64,000 bases of DNA from Cryobacterium sp. PH31-O1 (GCF_030063455.1 NZ_JASITB010000005.1:186001-250000); one strand, 5' to 3'. Positions 51,637 to 60,869 are shown, numbered from the stretch's first letter. The notes: generated from the letters alone by a model not told the origin. Numbers and translations are program-made.

Positions 51637-54600
51637 TCAGACCGAGAAGTACTTCGCTTCCGGGTGGTGAAAGACGAACGCGTCGGTGGACTGCTCCGGG
51701 TGCAGCTGCAATTCCTCCGACAAGACCACACCCATACGCTCCGGCTTCAGCAGTTCAACCACCTTGCGACGATCCTCCATCTCTGGGCAGGCCGGGTAGC
51801 CCAGCGAGAACCGGGCGCCACGATACTCGAGCTTGAACATGCCGGCAATATCGGTGGGGTCCTCGCCGCCCACACCGAGTTCAGAGCGGATGCGCGAGTG
51901 CCAGTACTCGGCGAGGGCCTCGGTGAGCTGCATGGTCAGTCCATTGAGTTCCATATAGTCGCGGTACTGGTTCGCGGCGAACATCTTGGCCGTGACCTCG
52001 TCAACGTGGGAGCCGGCGGTGACCAGCTGGAGGGCGACGACATCCGTTTGGCCGGCGTCTCTGGAACGCACGAAGTCGGCCAGGCAGAGGTGCTTGTCGC
52101 GGCGCTGGCGGGGAAAGTTGAACCGCAGGCGATCGGTGCCGAGCTCGTCGCCCGAGCCGCCGTCGGGTGCGAGCAGGCCGGCCTGGCCGACGAGCCCGGT
52201 GGGGTCGTCGCCGTGGTGGAGCACGACCAGGTCGTCGCCCTCGGCGACGACCGGGAAGTAACCGTAGGCTACGGAGGCGTCGAGCATGCCTTCGCCGAGG
52301 ATGCGGTCGAGCCAGTAGCGCAGGCGCGGCCGACCGACGGTGTCGACCAGCTCCTGATAGCTGGCGCCGTCTTCGGCCCGGCTTGGTTTCAGCCCCCACT
52401 GGCCCATAAAGGTGGCGCGTTCGTCGAGAAAGGCCGAGAACTCGGCGAGGGCCACGCCCTTGACGATGCGGGTGCCCCAGAACGGCGGTACCGGAATGGG
52501 GTTGTCGCGGGACACCTCGGAGCGGCCGGGCATCTCTTCCGGCTCGGTGAGGGTGAGGAGGCTCTTCTTGTGAATGCGTTTTTTGAGCGCGGGCAGACCG
52601 ACCGTTGACGGATCGGCACCGCGAGCGATGGCCACGAGTGGCTCCATCAACGCCAGGCCTTCGAAGGCGTCGCGGGCGTAACGAACCTGCCCGGCGAAGA
52701 CACTGTCGAGGTCGTCTTCAACATAGGAGCGGGTGAGGGCGGCGCCGCCGAGCAGAATCGGCCATTTGTTTGCTAGTCCGCGCGACTCGAGTTCGAGCAG
52801 GTTCTCCTTCATCACGACCGTGGATTTCACGAGCAGGCCGCTCATGCCGATCACGTCGGCGTTGTTCTCCTCAGCGACCCGAATGAACTCGGCTATCGGC
52901 TGCTTGATACCGATGTTGATCACGTCGTAGCCGTTGTTGGTAAGAATGATATCGACGAGGTTCTTGCCAATGTCGTGCACGTCGCCGCGCACGGTGCCAA
53001 GCACGATGGTGCCCTTGCCGGCCGCTTCGGATTTCTCCATGTGCGGCTCCAGCAGTGCCACGGCGGCCTTCATAACCTCGGCGGATTGCAGCACAAACGG
53101 CAACTGCATCTCGCCGCTGCCAAACCGCGCGCCGACAACCTGCATGCCCACGAGCAGGTGCACGTTGACGATGTCGAGGGCGCTCAGGCCGCCGGCCCGG
53201 GCGAGGTCAAGATCGGCCTCGAGCCCCTTGGCCTCACCGTCAATAATGCGGCGTTCCAGCCGTTCCCCAACAGGTAGGGCGGCGAGCTCAGCGGCGCGTT
53301 CATCTTTCAGGGCGGCGGAGTCGACGCCCGCGAACAGGTCGAGGAGCGCGACCAGCGGGTCGTAGGTGAGGGTACCGTCGGCGTCGTATTCCCGGCGATC
53401 CCAAACCAGGTCGAGGGCTACCTTGCGGCGGTCGTCAGGTACAGAGGCGAGCGGCACGATCTTGGCGGAGTTGACAATGGCGGAGTCGAGGCCGGCCTCG
53501 GTGGCCTCGTGCAAAAACACCGAGTTGAGCACCGACCGGGCGGCCGGGTTCAGTCCGAACGACACGTTCGAGACGCCGAGGGTGGTGTGAATACCGGGGT
53601 ACTTGGCCTTGATCTGCCGAATCGCCTCGATGGTCTCGATGCCGTCGCGACGGGTTTCTTCCTGCCCGGTCGCGATCGGAAAGGTCAGGGCATCCACGAT
53701 GATGTCCTCGACGCGCATGCCCCAGACGTTGACGAGCGTGTCGACCAGGCGGGTGGCGATGCGCACCTTGTGTTCGGCGGTGCGGGCCTGGCCCTCTTCG
53801 TCGATGGTGAGGGCGATCACGGCGGCGCCGTGCTCTTTCACGAGCGGCATGATGCGCCCGAACCGCGAGGTGGGCCCTTCGCCGTCTTCGAAGTTGACCG
53901 AGTTCACCACCGGGCGTCCGCCGATGAGTTCCATACCGGCCTGCAGCACGGCCGGCTCGGTGGAGTCGACGACGAGCGGCAGGGTCGACGCGCTCGCGAG
54001 CCTTGAGACGACCTGCTTCATGTCGGCGATGCCGTCGCGGCCGACGTAGTCGATGCAGACGTCGAGCAGGTGGGCGCCGTCGCGCACCTGGCTGCGGGCG
54101 ATGTCGACGCAGTCGTCCCAGTTTTCGGCGAGCATTGCGTCGCGAAAGGCGCGGGAGCCGTTGGCGTTGGTGCGTTCGCCGATGGCGAGAAAGGCGCTGT
54201 CCTGGTCGAAACTGACGTGCTGGTACAGGCTCGCGACGCCGGCATCCGCTTCGAGAACGCGCGGCTTTGCGGTGACGCCGCGCAACCGCTCGACCACCTT
54301 GCGCATGTGTGCTGGAGTCGTGCCACAGCATCCGCCCACCAGCCCCAGCCCGAACTCCTTCACAAACTGTTCGTGCGCCGTGGCGAGCTGGTCGGGGGTC
54401 AGCGGATAGCTCGCGCCGGTTTTGGTGAGCTGCGGCAAGCCGGCGTTCGGCATACAGATCACGGGCACGCGCGAGAACTTCGAGAGGTGCCGCAGGTGCT
54501 CACTCATCTCGGTCGGCCCGGTGGCACAGTTCAGGCCGATCGCATCGATGCCGAGCGGTTCGAGCGCGGTCAGCGCGGCGCCGATTTCACTGCCCATGAG

Positions 54601-55269
54601 CATGGTTCCGGTGGTCTCGACCGTCACCTCGACAAAAATCGGCAAGCGGATGCCGGTCTCACTGATTGCCTGCTTGCAGCCGTTCACCGCGCTCTTGGTC
54701 TGCAGCAGGTCCTGCGAGGTTTCGATGAGAAAGGCGTCAGCGCCGCCGTGAATGAGCCCGAGCGCCTGCTCGGCGAAGGTGGCCTTGAGATTGGCGTAGG
54801 TGGTGTGGCCGAGGCTCGGCAGCTTGGTACCCGGGCCCATCGAGCCGAGCACCCAGCGCATTCGACCATCACGGGCCTCGAATTTTTCAGCGCTGGTGCG
54901 GGCGATCTCGGCTCCGAGCCGGGCGAGTTCCTCGATGCGGTCTTCGATGCCGTAGTCGGAGAGGTTCGACCAGTTCGCGCCGAAGGTGTTGGTCTCGATG
55001 GCGTCGATGCCGGTCTCGAGGTAGACGTCGTGAATGGCCGCAATGATGTCGGGGCGGCTCACGTTCAGGATCTCGTTGCAGCCCTCGAGCTGCTGGTAGT
55101 CGTCGAGGGTGGGGTTGTGCTCCTGCAGCATGGTGCCCATGGCGCCGTCGGCAATCACCACGGAGTTCGTGACGGCAGCGAGCAGGGCCTGGGACCGAGC
55201 CGGGCGCGCCGCTTCGACGGGGGATTCGGCGTCGGTTGTTCGCTCGGTACTCATTGGCTCGGTGCTCAT
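51637..55269 (-). CDS. metH: Cobalamin-dependent methionine synthase
   Basis: A 1210-residue enzyme with all MetH modules. The homocysteine-binding barrel is marked by VVIADGAMGTMLQEHNPTLD and GGCCGTTPAHM (zinc ligands). The methyltetrahydrofolate-binding barrel follows (FLAIGERTNANGSRAF). The cap and B12-binding domains carry DVHDIGKNLVDIIL with the axial His. The C-terminal reactivation domain has RARFSLGYPACPEMEDR-type sequence. It makes methionine from homocysteine. Two in-frame ATGs five codons apart (55269 and 55254) lie in a near-duplicated 15-base start. The gene converges with the ECF operon, six bases apart. No cobalamin riboswitch is visible upstream; the leader holds a minisatellite. 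Confidence 0.95.
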   Translation of the reverse strand: MSTEPMSTERTTDAESPVEAARPARSQALLAAVTNSVVIADGAMGTMLQEHNPTLDDYQQLEGCNEILNVSRPDIIAAIHDVYLETGIDAIETNTFGANWSNLSDYGIEDRIEELARLGAEIARTSAEKFEARDGRMRWVLGSMGPGTKLPSLGHTTYANLKATFAEQALGLIHGGADAFLIETSQDLLQTKSAVNGCKQAISETGIRLPIFVEVTVETTGTMLMGSEIGAALTALEPLGIDAIGLNCATGPTEMSEHLRHLSKFSRVPVICMPNAGLPQLTKTGASYPLTPDQLATAHEQFVKEFGLGLVGGCCGTTPAHMRKVVERLRGVTAKPRVLEADAGVASLYQHVSFDQDSAFLAIGERTNANGSRAFRDAMLAENWDDCVDIARSQVRDGAHLLDVCIDYVGRDGIADMKQVVSRLASASTLPLVVDSTEPAVLQAGMELIGGRPVVNSVNFEDGEGPTSRFGRIMPLVKEHGAAVIALTIDEEGQARTAEHKVRIATRLVDTLVNVWGMRVEDIIVDALTFPIATGQEETRRDGIETIEAIRQIKAKYPGIHTTLGVSNVSFGLNPAARSVLNSVFLHEATEAGLDSAIVNSAKIVPLASVPDDRRKVALDLVWDRREYDADGTLTYDPLVALLDLFAGVDSAALKDERAAELAALPVGERLERRIIDGEAKGLEADLDLARAGGLSALDIVNVHLLVGMQVVGARFGSGEMQLPFVLQSAEVMKAAVALLEPHMEKSEAAGKGTIVLGTVRGDVHDIGKNLVDIILTNNGYDVINIGIKQPIAEFIRVAEENNADVIGMSGLLVKSTVVMKENLLELESRGLANKWPILLGGAALTRSYVEDDLDSVFAGQVRYARDAFEGLALMEPLVAIARGADPSTVGLPALKKRIHKKSLLTLTEPEEMPGRSEVSRDNPIPVPPFWGTRIVKGVALAEFSAFLDERATFMGQWGLKPSRAEDGASYQELVDTVGRPRLRYWLDRILGEGMLDASVAYGYFPVVAEGDDLVVLHHGDDPTGLVGQAGLLAPDGGSGDELGTDRLRFNFPRQRRDKHLCLADFVRSRDAGQTDVVALQLVTAGSHVDEVTAKMFAANQYRDYMELNGLTMQLTEALAEYWHSRIRSELGVGGEDPTDIAGMFKLEYRGARFSLGYPACPEMEDRRKVVELLKPERMGVVLSEELQLHPEQSTDAFVFHHPEAKYFSV

Positions 55270-55357
55270 TGGATCAGCTTAACGGCGGGTGTGAACGGCC
55301 GGCTTCGCCGAAGTAACGTTTCTTAGCCTGAGCGGGTGCGCGCGGCTCCGGTTGAGA

Positions 55358-55491
55358 CCGCCGCAACTCGGCGCCGACCCAGACTGCCGCCGCAACTCGG
55401 CGCCGACCCAGACTGCCGCCGCAACTCGGCGCCGACCCAGACTGCCGCCGCAACTCGGCGCCGACCCAGACTGCCGCCGCAACTCGGCGCC
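55358..55491. repeat. 29-base minisatellite upstream of metH
   Basis: Four exact tandem copies of a 29-base unit beginning CCGCCGCAACTCGGCGCCGA (55358-55386, 55387-55415, 55416-55444, 55445-55473) plus an 18-base partial copy to 55491. The unit is not a multiple of three, so it is not a coding repeat. It holds the palindrome CGGCGCCG. Exact identity suggests recent expansion. The 55270-55742 gap has no gene. Confidence 0.92.
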
Positions 55492-55505
55492 CCAGGGGCG
55501 CCGAG
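55483..55505. terminator. Perfect GC hairpin closing the minisatellite
   Basis: CTCGGCGCC, loop CCAGG, GGCGCCGAG: a perfect nine-pair stem whose left arm is the last repeat unit. It could act as a terminator-like or cruciform structure, but no T-run follows. Confidence 0.5.
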
Positions 55506-55742
55506 TGTCGTGCGGGCCGCGTGGCACGCGGTAACTACTCGGTGAGTGACGAAAGATCCTGTGCCAGGCACAGAGATCGGAGCCCCCGCATATTTCGCAA
55601 TTCACGAGCGTCACCGCAGCCGCTTCCCCCCGGAAGCCACGTTAGACATGTCTATCGTAACCCATGGGGAGATGCCGCTGCACGCATCCGCTCTGGCCGC
55701 ATCAGGCGGGCGGTAGGCTGGGTGGGCCAACAGGGGGTATCA

Positions 55743-56237
55743 ATGAGCTATGCGTCACGCCAGAAACAGGCGCACGCCATGGTGGTTGCGCTGAACCTGC
55801 CCCGCCCCCTGACGGCCCAATTGCTGCACCAGCATATGGAAACGGTGCGTGGTAAGAAGATCGTGGTGCAGATCGCGACCCCGGCCATGCTCGAGGTTGG
55901 TCTCTGCGGGCTTTGGATTGCCGTGGCCGGGGAGAGTTTTGAGCGAATCCACCATGCGCCGACGACCTCCATGGTGCACCGTCAGCAGTTCATCAATCAC
56001 GAATTCGGCCACATGATTCTCGACCAGGAACAAGTGCTGCTCTCGGCGGAGCGGGTCGCTCTGCTGGCACCGCTGATTCCGCTGGATGCCATCGCCTACG
56101 CACTGTCTCGCAGCCGGTTCACCGACGAGCAGGAGGCCCTCGCTGAGGTCATCGGCGATCAACTGGCATTGATGATGTTGCACGATGGGCCCGCAGCGGC
56201 CTATGGCACCCAAACCGGATTCGGACGAGTTCTCTAG
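55743..56237 (+). CDS. ImmA/IrrE-family metallopeptidase-like protein
   Basis: A 164-residue protein with the HExxH zinc site HEFGH at residues 86-90 and a downstream acidic helix (EQEALAEVIGDQLALM), as in ImmA/IrrE (M78) proteins. ImmA cleaves a phage repressor and IrrE-type proteins derepress DNA-damage genes by cutting an HTH protein. It starts a three-gene cassette with a DUF6545 membrane protein and an HTH protein, each overlapping the next. The partner HTH protein two genes down is the natural candidate substrate. ATG with GGGGG upstream. Confidence 0.82.
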   Translation: MSYASRQKQAHAMVVALNLPRPLTAQLLHQHMETVRGKKIVVQIATPAMLEVGLCGLWIAVAGESFERIHHAPTTSMVHRQQFINHEFGHMILDQEQVLLSAERVALLAPLIPLDAIAYALSRSRFTDEQEALAEVIGDQLALMMLHDGPAAAYGTQTGFGRVL

Positions 56238-57253
56238 TGCAGGCCGTCCTTATATCTCTCTCGACCGCGATCTGGATTGCCGCACTCATCTGCGTGCCTT
56301 CCGCCATTCATGGGCGGCGCCGACCCGTTCTACTGTTTCTTGTCGTATTCGCATTGTCCACAACGCTTATGCCCCAACTCGTCTACAGGCCAGTGGATGC
56401 GCTCCTCGGTGGCGGCAACGTGACCTACTTCGCTTTCCACGCTTTGAGTATTGTCGCCATCGCCATCCTCGATGTCATCGTGCAAGAAGCAACCCTGCCG
56501 AACGGTCCAACGCGTGCTCGTAAGCGTGCCACCGTGGGGATTGCTGCGGCGATAATTGTGGCCCAGTCCATTCTGTTCTTTGGAAGCGACTGGCGTGTCA
56601 CAAAAAATATTTCTGCGGCCTTCATGTCCCGTTGGGACTTTGCTGCTTATGCGGCTACTACCTGGATCGCCATGGCAATCTTTGCGGTAACTTTTACCAT
56701 CGCGTGTCTCTTAGATATGCGGCGGCAACACCGCTTGGTCACGCGAATCTCGTTGGGACTTATGGTGCTCGCCGGCCTCGGTGTTCTCGCTTACGTAGCA
56801 ATCAGCCTGGCGAGCGCCGTGCTGGCCGTTCTATACCCGGACTTTCGCCTCATCGGCTGGGCTTTGACGCTCTATACCCTGATACTGCTCGTTTCACCGA
56901 TCAGTCTCGTCGTCGGCCTGGGGCTCACAACAACGGTCGACGGACTCGCCGCCGGTCGAAAAAACTACCGCGACCGCACACTGCTCTGGCGCATCACTCC
57001 CATGTGGCAGCGCATACTAGGCGACACTCCGTACCTCAGCATCGAGCGTCACCTGTCCCCCCGGCAACTGCTCACGGTGCGTGCACCGGGCGTTCACCTG
57101 TATCGGCGGCATGTCGAAATTCGCGACAGCCTGCTGCTGCACCCCGGGCAGACCCTTTCTCTGGCCGAGCAGACCACCCTCGATTTGGCCGAAGCTCGTA
57201 CCCGGGCCATATCACCGGTCGAACCCAGCGAAGTCTTCGGACGCAACCGATGA
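56237..57253 (+). CDS. DUF6545 / MAB_1171c-like membrane protein
   Basis: A 338-residue protein with about seven membrane helices in the first 240 residues and a soluble C-terminal domain. The latter reads LLWRITPMWQRILGDTPYLS, then the pattern LYRRHVEIRDSLLLH, characteristic of the DUF6545/MAB_1171c group as I recall it. The function is unknown; it could be a membrane sensor. The GTG shares its first base with the stop codon of the ImmA-like gene, and its stop overlaps the HTH gene start, so the three are translationally coupled. The soluble domain faces the cytoplasm by topology estimate only. Confidence 0.75.
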   Translation: MQAVLISLSTAIWIAALICVPSAIHGRRRPVLLFLVVFALSTTLMPQLVYRPVDALLGGGNVTYFAFHALSIVAIAILDVIVQEATLPNGPTRARKRATVGIAAAIIVAQSILFFGSDWRVTKNISAAFMSRWDFAAYAATTWIAMAIFAVTFTIACLLDMRRQHRLVTRISLGLMVLAGLGVLAYVAISLASAVLAVLYPDFRLIGWALTLYTLILLVSPISLVVGLGLTTTVDGLAAGRKNYRDRTLLWRITPMWQRILGDTPYLSIERHLSPRQLLTVRAPGVHLYRRHVEIRDSLLLHPGQTLSLAEQTTLDLAEARTRAISPVEPSEVFGRNR

Positions 57254-57699
57254 TGGCCACGCCCGAATCCCACCCCGTGAGCCCGCAGCTCGAGCTGGCG
57301 CGCAAGCTCAACCTGCTGCTCGACGTCGTCGTGGCCGAGGGCAACACCCCCTACACGTATCGCCAGATTGAAGCAGGCTTGAACGAACGCGGCCTGACCC
57401 TGTCACGGGCACGCTGGGCTTACATGATCACCGGCGAGGGGCCTCTCGTTACCGATCCGGCGTTGCTAACCGGCATAGCCGAGTTCTTCCGCATCCCCCC
57501 GGAATACATGCTCGGCGGAGGCGGGGACCTGCCCGAACGCGTCGACGCTCAACTCGCGTTCGTGAAGAGTCTCCGCGTTCAACGCGTGGTGAGCTTCGCG
57601 GCGAGAATGCTCGGCGACGTCTCCCCCGAGACGCTGCAGTCGATCACCGAGCTGCTGGCGAACGAGAGCCCCCCTCCAGAGGCCAGCCCGCCCGTCTGA
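57250..57699 (+). CDS. HTH (XRE/EspR-like) regulator
   Basis: A 149-residue DNA-binding protein. The core LARKLNLLLDVVVAEGNTPY, TYRQIEAGLNERGLTLSRAR, WAYMITGEGPLVTDPALLTG and IAEFFRIPPEYMLGG is the XRE-type helix-turn-helix seen in EspR-like actinobacterial proteins. A short helical C-terminal part and a Pro-rich tail follow. It starts at ATG 57250 (or 57253) overlapping the DUF6545 stop. In ImmA/IrrE systems such a repressor is usually the protease target, so the cassette may be a protease-sensor-repressor switch. Confidence 0.78.
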   Translation: MMATPESHPVSPQLELARKLNLLLDVVVAEGNTPYTYRQIEAGLNERGLTLSRARWAYMITGEGPLVTDPALLTGIAEFFRIPPEYMLGGGGDLPERVDAQLAFVKSLRVQRVVSFAARMLGDVSPETLQSITELLANESPPPEASPPV

Positions 57700-57710
57700 G
57701 AGCGGCCGGG

Positions 57711-58037
57711 TCAGTGCCCGGTACCGCCGGCGATCGTGTACGACCACAGCTCACTGCTCACACCGACGGGGCGTGCGGCCGGTTCGCCTTCCTTCGGCGT
57801 CTCGCTGCGGTGCCCGTGCGCGAAGGACGGGGAGCTCAGCCAGGCCTGAAACGATTCCTCGTCGGCCCAACGAGTCACGACGAGCCAGGTCAGGCGGTCA
57901 TCCGTGGGCTTGAGCAGTTCGAAGCCCTCAAAACCGGGGCGGTCGTCGACGGCACCGGCACGGGCGGCGAAGCGCTGGGCCAGCTCGTCGCCGCCGTCGC
58001 TCGGCACGGTAATGGCGTTGATTTTGATGATCGTCAT
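57711..58037 (-). CDS. Antibiotic biosynthesis monooxygenase (ABM) domain protein
   Basis: A 108-residue protein with the dimeric ferredoxin-like ABM fold: MTIIKINAITVPSDGGDELA, RAGAVDDRPGFEGFELLKPT, WLVVTRWADEESFQAWLSSP, with catalytic-type aromatic and His residues near SFAHGHR. Relatives include heme-degrading IsdG/MhuD enzymes and quinol monooxygenases; the Asn/Trp/His triad cannot be fully assigned here. The ATG at 58037 begins the fold; upstream frame is shadow. It converges with the HTH cassette. Confidence 0.85.
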   Translation of the reverse strand: MTIIKINAITVPSDGGDELAQRFAARAGAVDDRPGFEGFELLKPTDDRLTWLVVTRWADEESFQAWLSSPSFAHGHRSETPKEGEPAARPVGVSSELWSYTIAGGTGH

Positions 58038-58203
58038 GGGGCTGCTTTCTGTTCGAACGCTCGAAGGTATTTCCACCATGCTGCCACTTTCCGCTGCGAG
58101 GCCGCGCCGTTTCCTCGGCGCGACCTCGCCGGGGGCCCATCCGGCTCCCCGAACCGAGCTGCGTTCCCTATTCGTAAAGACCATTGCTTATGCTGGAGAA
58201 ACC

Positions 58204-58866
58204 ATGCGACTTCTCCTGATCCGCCACGGCCAGACTCCCGGCAACGTTCTCGGACGGCTCGACACCGAACGTCCTGGCCCAGGCTTGACCGATCTCGGCC
58301 TGCGCCAGGCCGCGGCTATTCCCGACGCCTTGCGCTCCGACCCCATCGACGCCATTTTCGTGTCGACGCTGCTGCGCACCCAGCTGACGGCGCATCCGCT
58401 CGCCGCCGATCGCGGCCTCGAGCTGCAGGTCGCGACCGGCCTGCATGAAATCGAAGCCGGCGCGCTCGAGGGACTTCGCGATCGAGAATCCGTGCGCAGC
58501 TATCTGCAAACCGCAGTGGCCTGGGGTTCTGGTGACCTCGACCAGCGAATGCCCGGCGCTCACGACGGTCACCACTTCTTTCGGCGGTTCGATGCCGACA
58601 TTGCTGTGGCGGCCGCGAACGCAGACGTCGCCGCGGTGTTCAGCCACGGCGCGGCCATTCGCGTGTGGACCGCCGCCCGCGCTCAGAACGTGCCGGCAAC
58701 CTTCGCGGGCGAGAACGAGCTCGACAACACCGGGGTGGTCGAGCTCACCGGCTCGCCCGACGAGGGCTGGACCCTGCTGTCCTGGGCCGGCCTGCCGGTT
58801 GGCGGAATGGCTCTCGCCGACCTCGGCGCCGCAGACCCCCTGGGCGAGCCGCTCGACGAGGTCTGA
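58204..58866 (+). CDS. Histidine phosphatase family protein
   Basis: A 220-residue phosphoglycerate-mutase-like phosphatase. The catalytic His8 lies in LLLIRHGQTPGN, Glu in TGLHEIEAGALEGL, and the second His148 in VFSHGAAIRVW. Such enzymes hydrolyse phosphomonoesters; substrate unknown. The ATG has GGAG five bases upstream. A longer open frame upstream is antisense to the ABM gene and not real. Confidence 0.88.
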   Translation: MRLLLIRHGQTPGNVLGRLDTERPGPGLTDLGLRQAAAIPDALRSDPIDAIFVSTLLRTQLTAHPLAADRGLELQVATGLHEIEAGALEGLRDRESVRSYLQTAVAWGSGDLDQRMPGAHDGHHFFRRFDADIAVAAANADVAAVFSHGAAIRVWTAARAQNVPATFAGENELDNTGVVELTGSPDEGWTLLSWAGLPVGGMALADLGAADPLGEPLDEV

Positions 58867-58971
58867 GTTCGCGGCATCCGCCCGCCGACCCGTGAGTTTC
58901 GTGCGCCGACCCGCATCCGCTGGCCGAGCTTGTAGAGACCGCCAGAGGTGGCGGCGATCGATCTCGAAAGG

Positions 58972-59322
58972 CTACTGCGGCCCGCGCCGGGGCACTCGCG
59001 GGCGCACGAGCGCGTGGCTGTCGCGCAATAACTGCTCGACGAGCTCATCGGGTACGTGGCCGTCCTGCACGATCGTGATCCAGTGTTTCTTATTGAGGTG
59101 ATAGCCCGGTGTGATCCACTCCGGAAACTCCTCGCGCAGGGCGCGGCTCTCCTCCGGATCGCACTTGAGCGACACAGTGAGCGGCTCGCTCGCCAGCGCC
59201 GCGAGGGCGAAGATCTTGCCGTTGCCGCTGGTCTTGAACACGCTCGTCTCCTCACCGAATGGAAACGTCTCCACAGCCTGCGGCAGGCTCAGGCAGAGGT
59301 CGACGAGCGCGTCAGGGGTCAT
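58972..59322 (-). CDS. MmcQ/YjbR-like protein
   Basis: A 116-residue protein of the MmcQ/YjbR family: ALVDLCLSLPQAVETFPFG, KTSGNGKIFALAAL, PEESRALREEFPEWITPGYH and LNKKHWITIVQDG are standard. These are small double-wing DNA-binding-like folds of unclear function. ATG start. It is separated from the LLM oxidoreductase by nine bases on the same strand and may be co-transcribed with it. Confidence 0.88.
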   Translation of the reverse strand: MTPDALVDLCLSLPQAVETFPFGEETSVFKTSGNGKIFALAALASEPLTVSLKCDPEESRALREEFPEWITPGYHLNKKHWITIVQDGHVPDELVEQLLRDSHALVRPRVPRRGPQ

Positions 59323-59331
59323 GTCGCCAAT

Positions 59332-60330
59332 CTACGCTGCGACGAGGTTCATCGCGTCGGCGGTCAGTTTTACCGAACGCAGACGGCCGTCGATGAACGG
59401 CGACTGGTGGGCGAGAATGAGCTCGTCTGCCCCGGTTCCCTCGGCGAACTCCTCAAGGTAGGCGCGCACCTCCTCGGCCGTGCCGACCGCGGAATAGCGC
59501 ATCATCTTGGCGATATTGCGGCCCTCCGGCGTGGTCAGAAAAACGTCGATCTGGTCGTCGCTGTACTCGGGGGTCGCCGGTCCGCGGGATAGCATGCCGC
59601 GCACCCGCGTGCGGCGAGTGGTCTCGAACTGGTGCACGGCATCCGCTTTATCATCGGCTGCGATCACGTTGGCGGCCACGATGAGGTGCGGGGCGGCGAG
59701 CTGCTCCGACGGGGTGAAGTCGCGGCGGTAGAGCGCGATGGCGTCGTGCAGCGCGTCGGGAGCGAAGTGCGACGCGAAGGCGTATGGCAGTCCGAGCGCG
59801 GCCGCGAGCCCGGCACCGAAGAGCGATGACCCGAGAATGTACAGCGGCACATTGGTGCCGGCGCCGGGTACCGCCTGAACGCCGGGCACGATCGACTGGC
59901 CGCGGAGGTAGGCCTGCAGTTCCATGACGTCCTGCGGAAACTGGTCGGAGGCGCGCGGGTCCCGGCGCATCGCCCTGGCGGTGTTCTGGTCGCTGCCGGG
60001 CGCACGCCCGAGACCCAGGTCGATACGGTCGGGGTAGAGCTCGGCAAGGGTGCCGTACTGCTCGGCAATGACGAGCGGAGAGTGGTTGGGCAGCATGACG
60101 CCGCCGGATCCCAGCCGGATCGTGCGGGTCTGCCCGGCCACGTGGCCGATCAGAATGCTCGTCGCCGACGATCCGATGGTTGGCATATTGTGGTGCTCGG
60201 CGTACCAGACCCGCTCATAACCGTGTTTCTCGGCGGCCTGCGCGAGCGCGACACTCGCCGCGAAGCTCTCCCGAGCGGTCTGCCCGGGGGCAATCGGGGC
60301 GAGGTCAAGGATGGAGAGCGGAATAGTCAT
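59332..60330 (-). CDS. LLM-class flavin-dependent oxidoreductase
   Basis: A 332-residue luciferase-like monooxygenase. [24 protein letters not shown] N-terminus (it reads [18 protein letters not shown]), [40 protein letters not shown] and [19 protein letters not shown] are typical of the F420/FMN LLM group related to YhbW. It oxidises an unknown substrate with reduced flavin and oxygen. ATG at 60330, preceded by a weak purine tract. Upstream of it lies the isoprenylcysteine methyltransferase-like gene, also minus strand. Confidence 0.9.
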   Translation of the reverse strand: MTIPLSILDLAPIAPGQTARESFAASVALAQAAEKHGYERVWYAEHHNMPTIGSSATSILIGHVAGQTRTIRLGSGGVMLPNHSPLVIAEQYGTLAELYPDRIDLGLGRAPGSDQNTARAMRRDPRASDQFPQDVMELQAYLRGQSIVPGVQAVPGAGTNVPLYILGSSLFGAGLAAALGLPYAFASHFAPDALHDAIALYRRDFTPSEQLAAPHLIVAANVIAADDKADAVHQFETTRRTRVRGMLSRGPATPEYSDDQIDVFLTTPEGRNIAKMMRYSAVGTAEEVRAYLEEFAEGTGADELILAHQSPFIDGRLRSVKLTADAMNLVAA

Positions 60331-60398
60331 ACTGGGGCCAACACGTACGCGCCCAAATCGTTACCCGGCATGCCAAAGCAACGCGAAGTCGTCGTGAC

Positions 60399-60869
60399 TC
60401 AGCCGGCCTCGGGCAGTCGGCCGACGCCGGGCATGAAGCGTCCGACGCGCGAACCGTAGGAGAGATAATCGGGGTGCTCGGCCACGAGCATCCGTTCTTC
60501 CCAGCGCGTCTTCACCGACAGCAGCCCGACCAAAGCGATCCACACCACGACGTGCCACGCGGATGCCCCCACCAGCACGAGCGCAAGGCCGCCGGTCATG
60601 AGTCCCGCGTAAATCGGGCTTCGCATGAGGCTGTACACCCCCGAAGTGATCAGCGGGGCACGCTCGCGGGGAATCGGACTCGCGGTCAAGGCCGGACCGA
60701 GTGCTATAACTCCAAGCACCGCCAGTGAGGCACCGACCAGTCCCAACGCGACAGCGGCCACGACGAGGCCGACGCCGGTCGACCAGAGCGAGCCGTGCGG
60801 CAGAAAGGCGAGCGCACCCAGCAACAGAAATTGCCCGGCAACCAAGCTGAGTGCGAGAGCACGTTTCAT
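60399..60869 (-). CDS. Isoprenylcysteine carboxyl methyltransferase-like membrane protein
   Basis: A 156-residue membrane protein with four hydrophobic segments and the ICMT/phospholipid-methyltransferase C-terminal motif: PLITSGVYSLMRSPIYAGLM, then VKTRWEERMLVAEHPDYLSYG. Bacterial members methylate lipids or unknown small molecules with SAM. The ATG at 60869 is chosen where the first helix begins (LALSLVAGQFLLLGALAFL). The frame remains open far upstream without conservation. Confidence 0.85.
   Translation of the reverse strand: MKRALALSLVAGQFLLLGALAFLPHGSLWSTGVGLVVAAVALGLVGASLAVLGVIALGPALTASPIPRERAPLITSGVYSLMRSPIYAGLMTGGLALVLVGASAWHVVVWIALVGLLSVKTRWEERMLVAEHPDYLSYGSRVGRFMPGVGRLPEAG

Noticed and set aside
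54070..55326. Long plus-strand open frame opposite metH (418 codons)
   Set aside because: No recognisable domain; the opposite strand is an intact MetH.
55358..55491. CRISPR array
   Set aside because: The units are contiguous with no spacers, and no cas genes are nearby; it is a minisatellite.
55270..55742. Cobalamin riboswitch upstream of metH
   Set aside because: No B12-box-like sequence or riboswitch core could be seen; the leader is occupied by the 29-base repeats.
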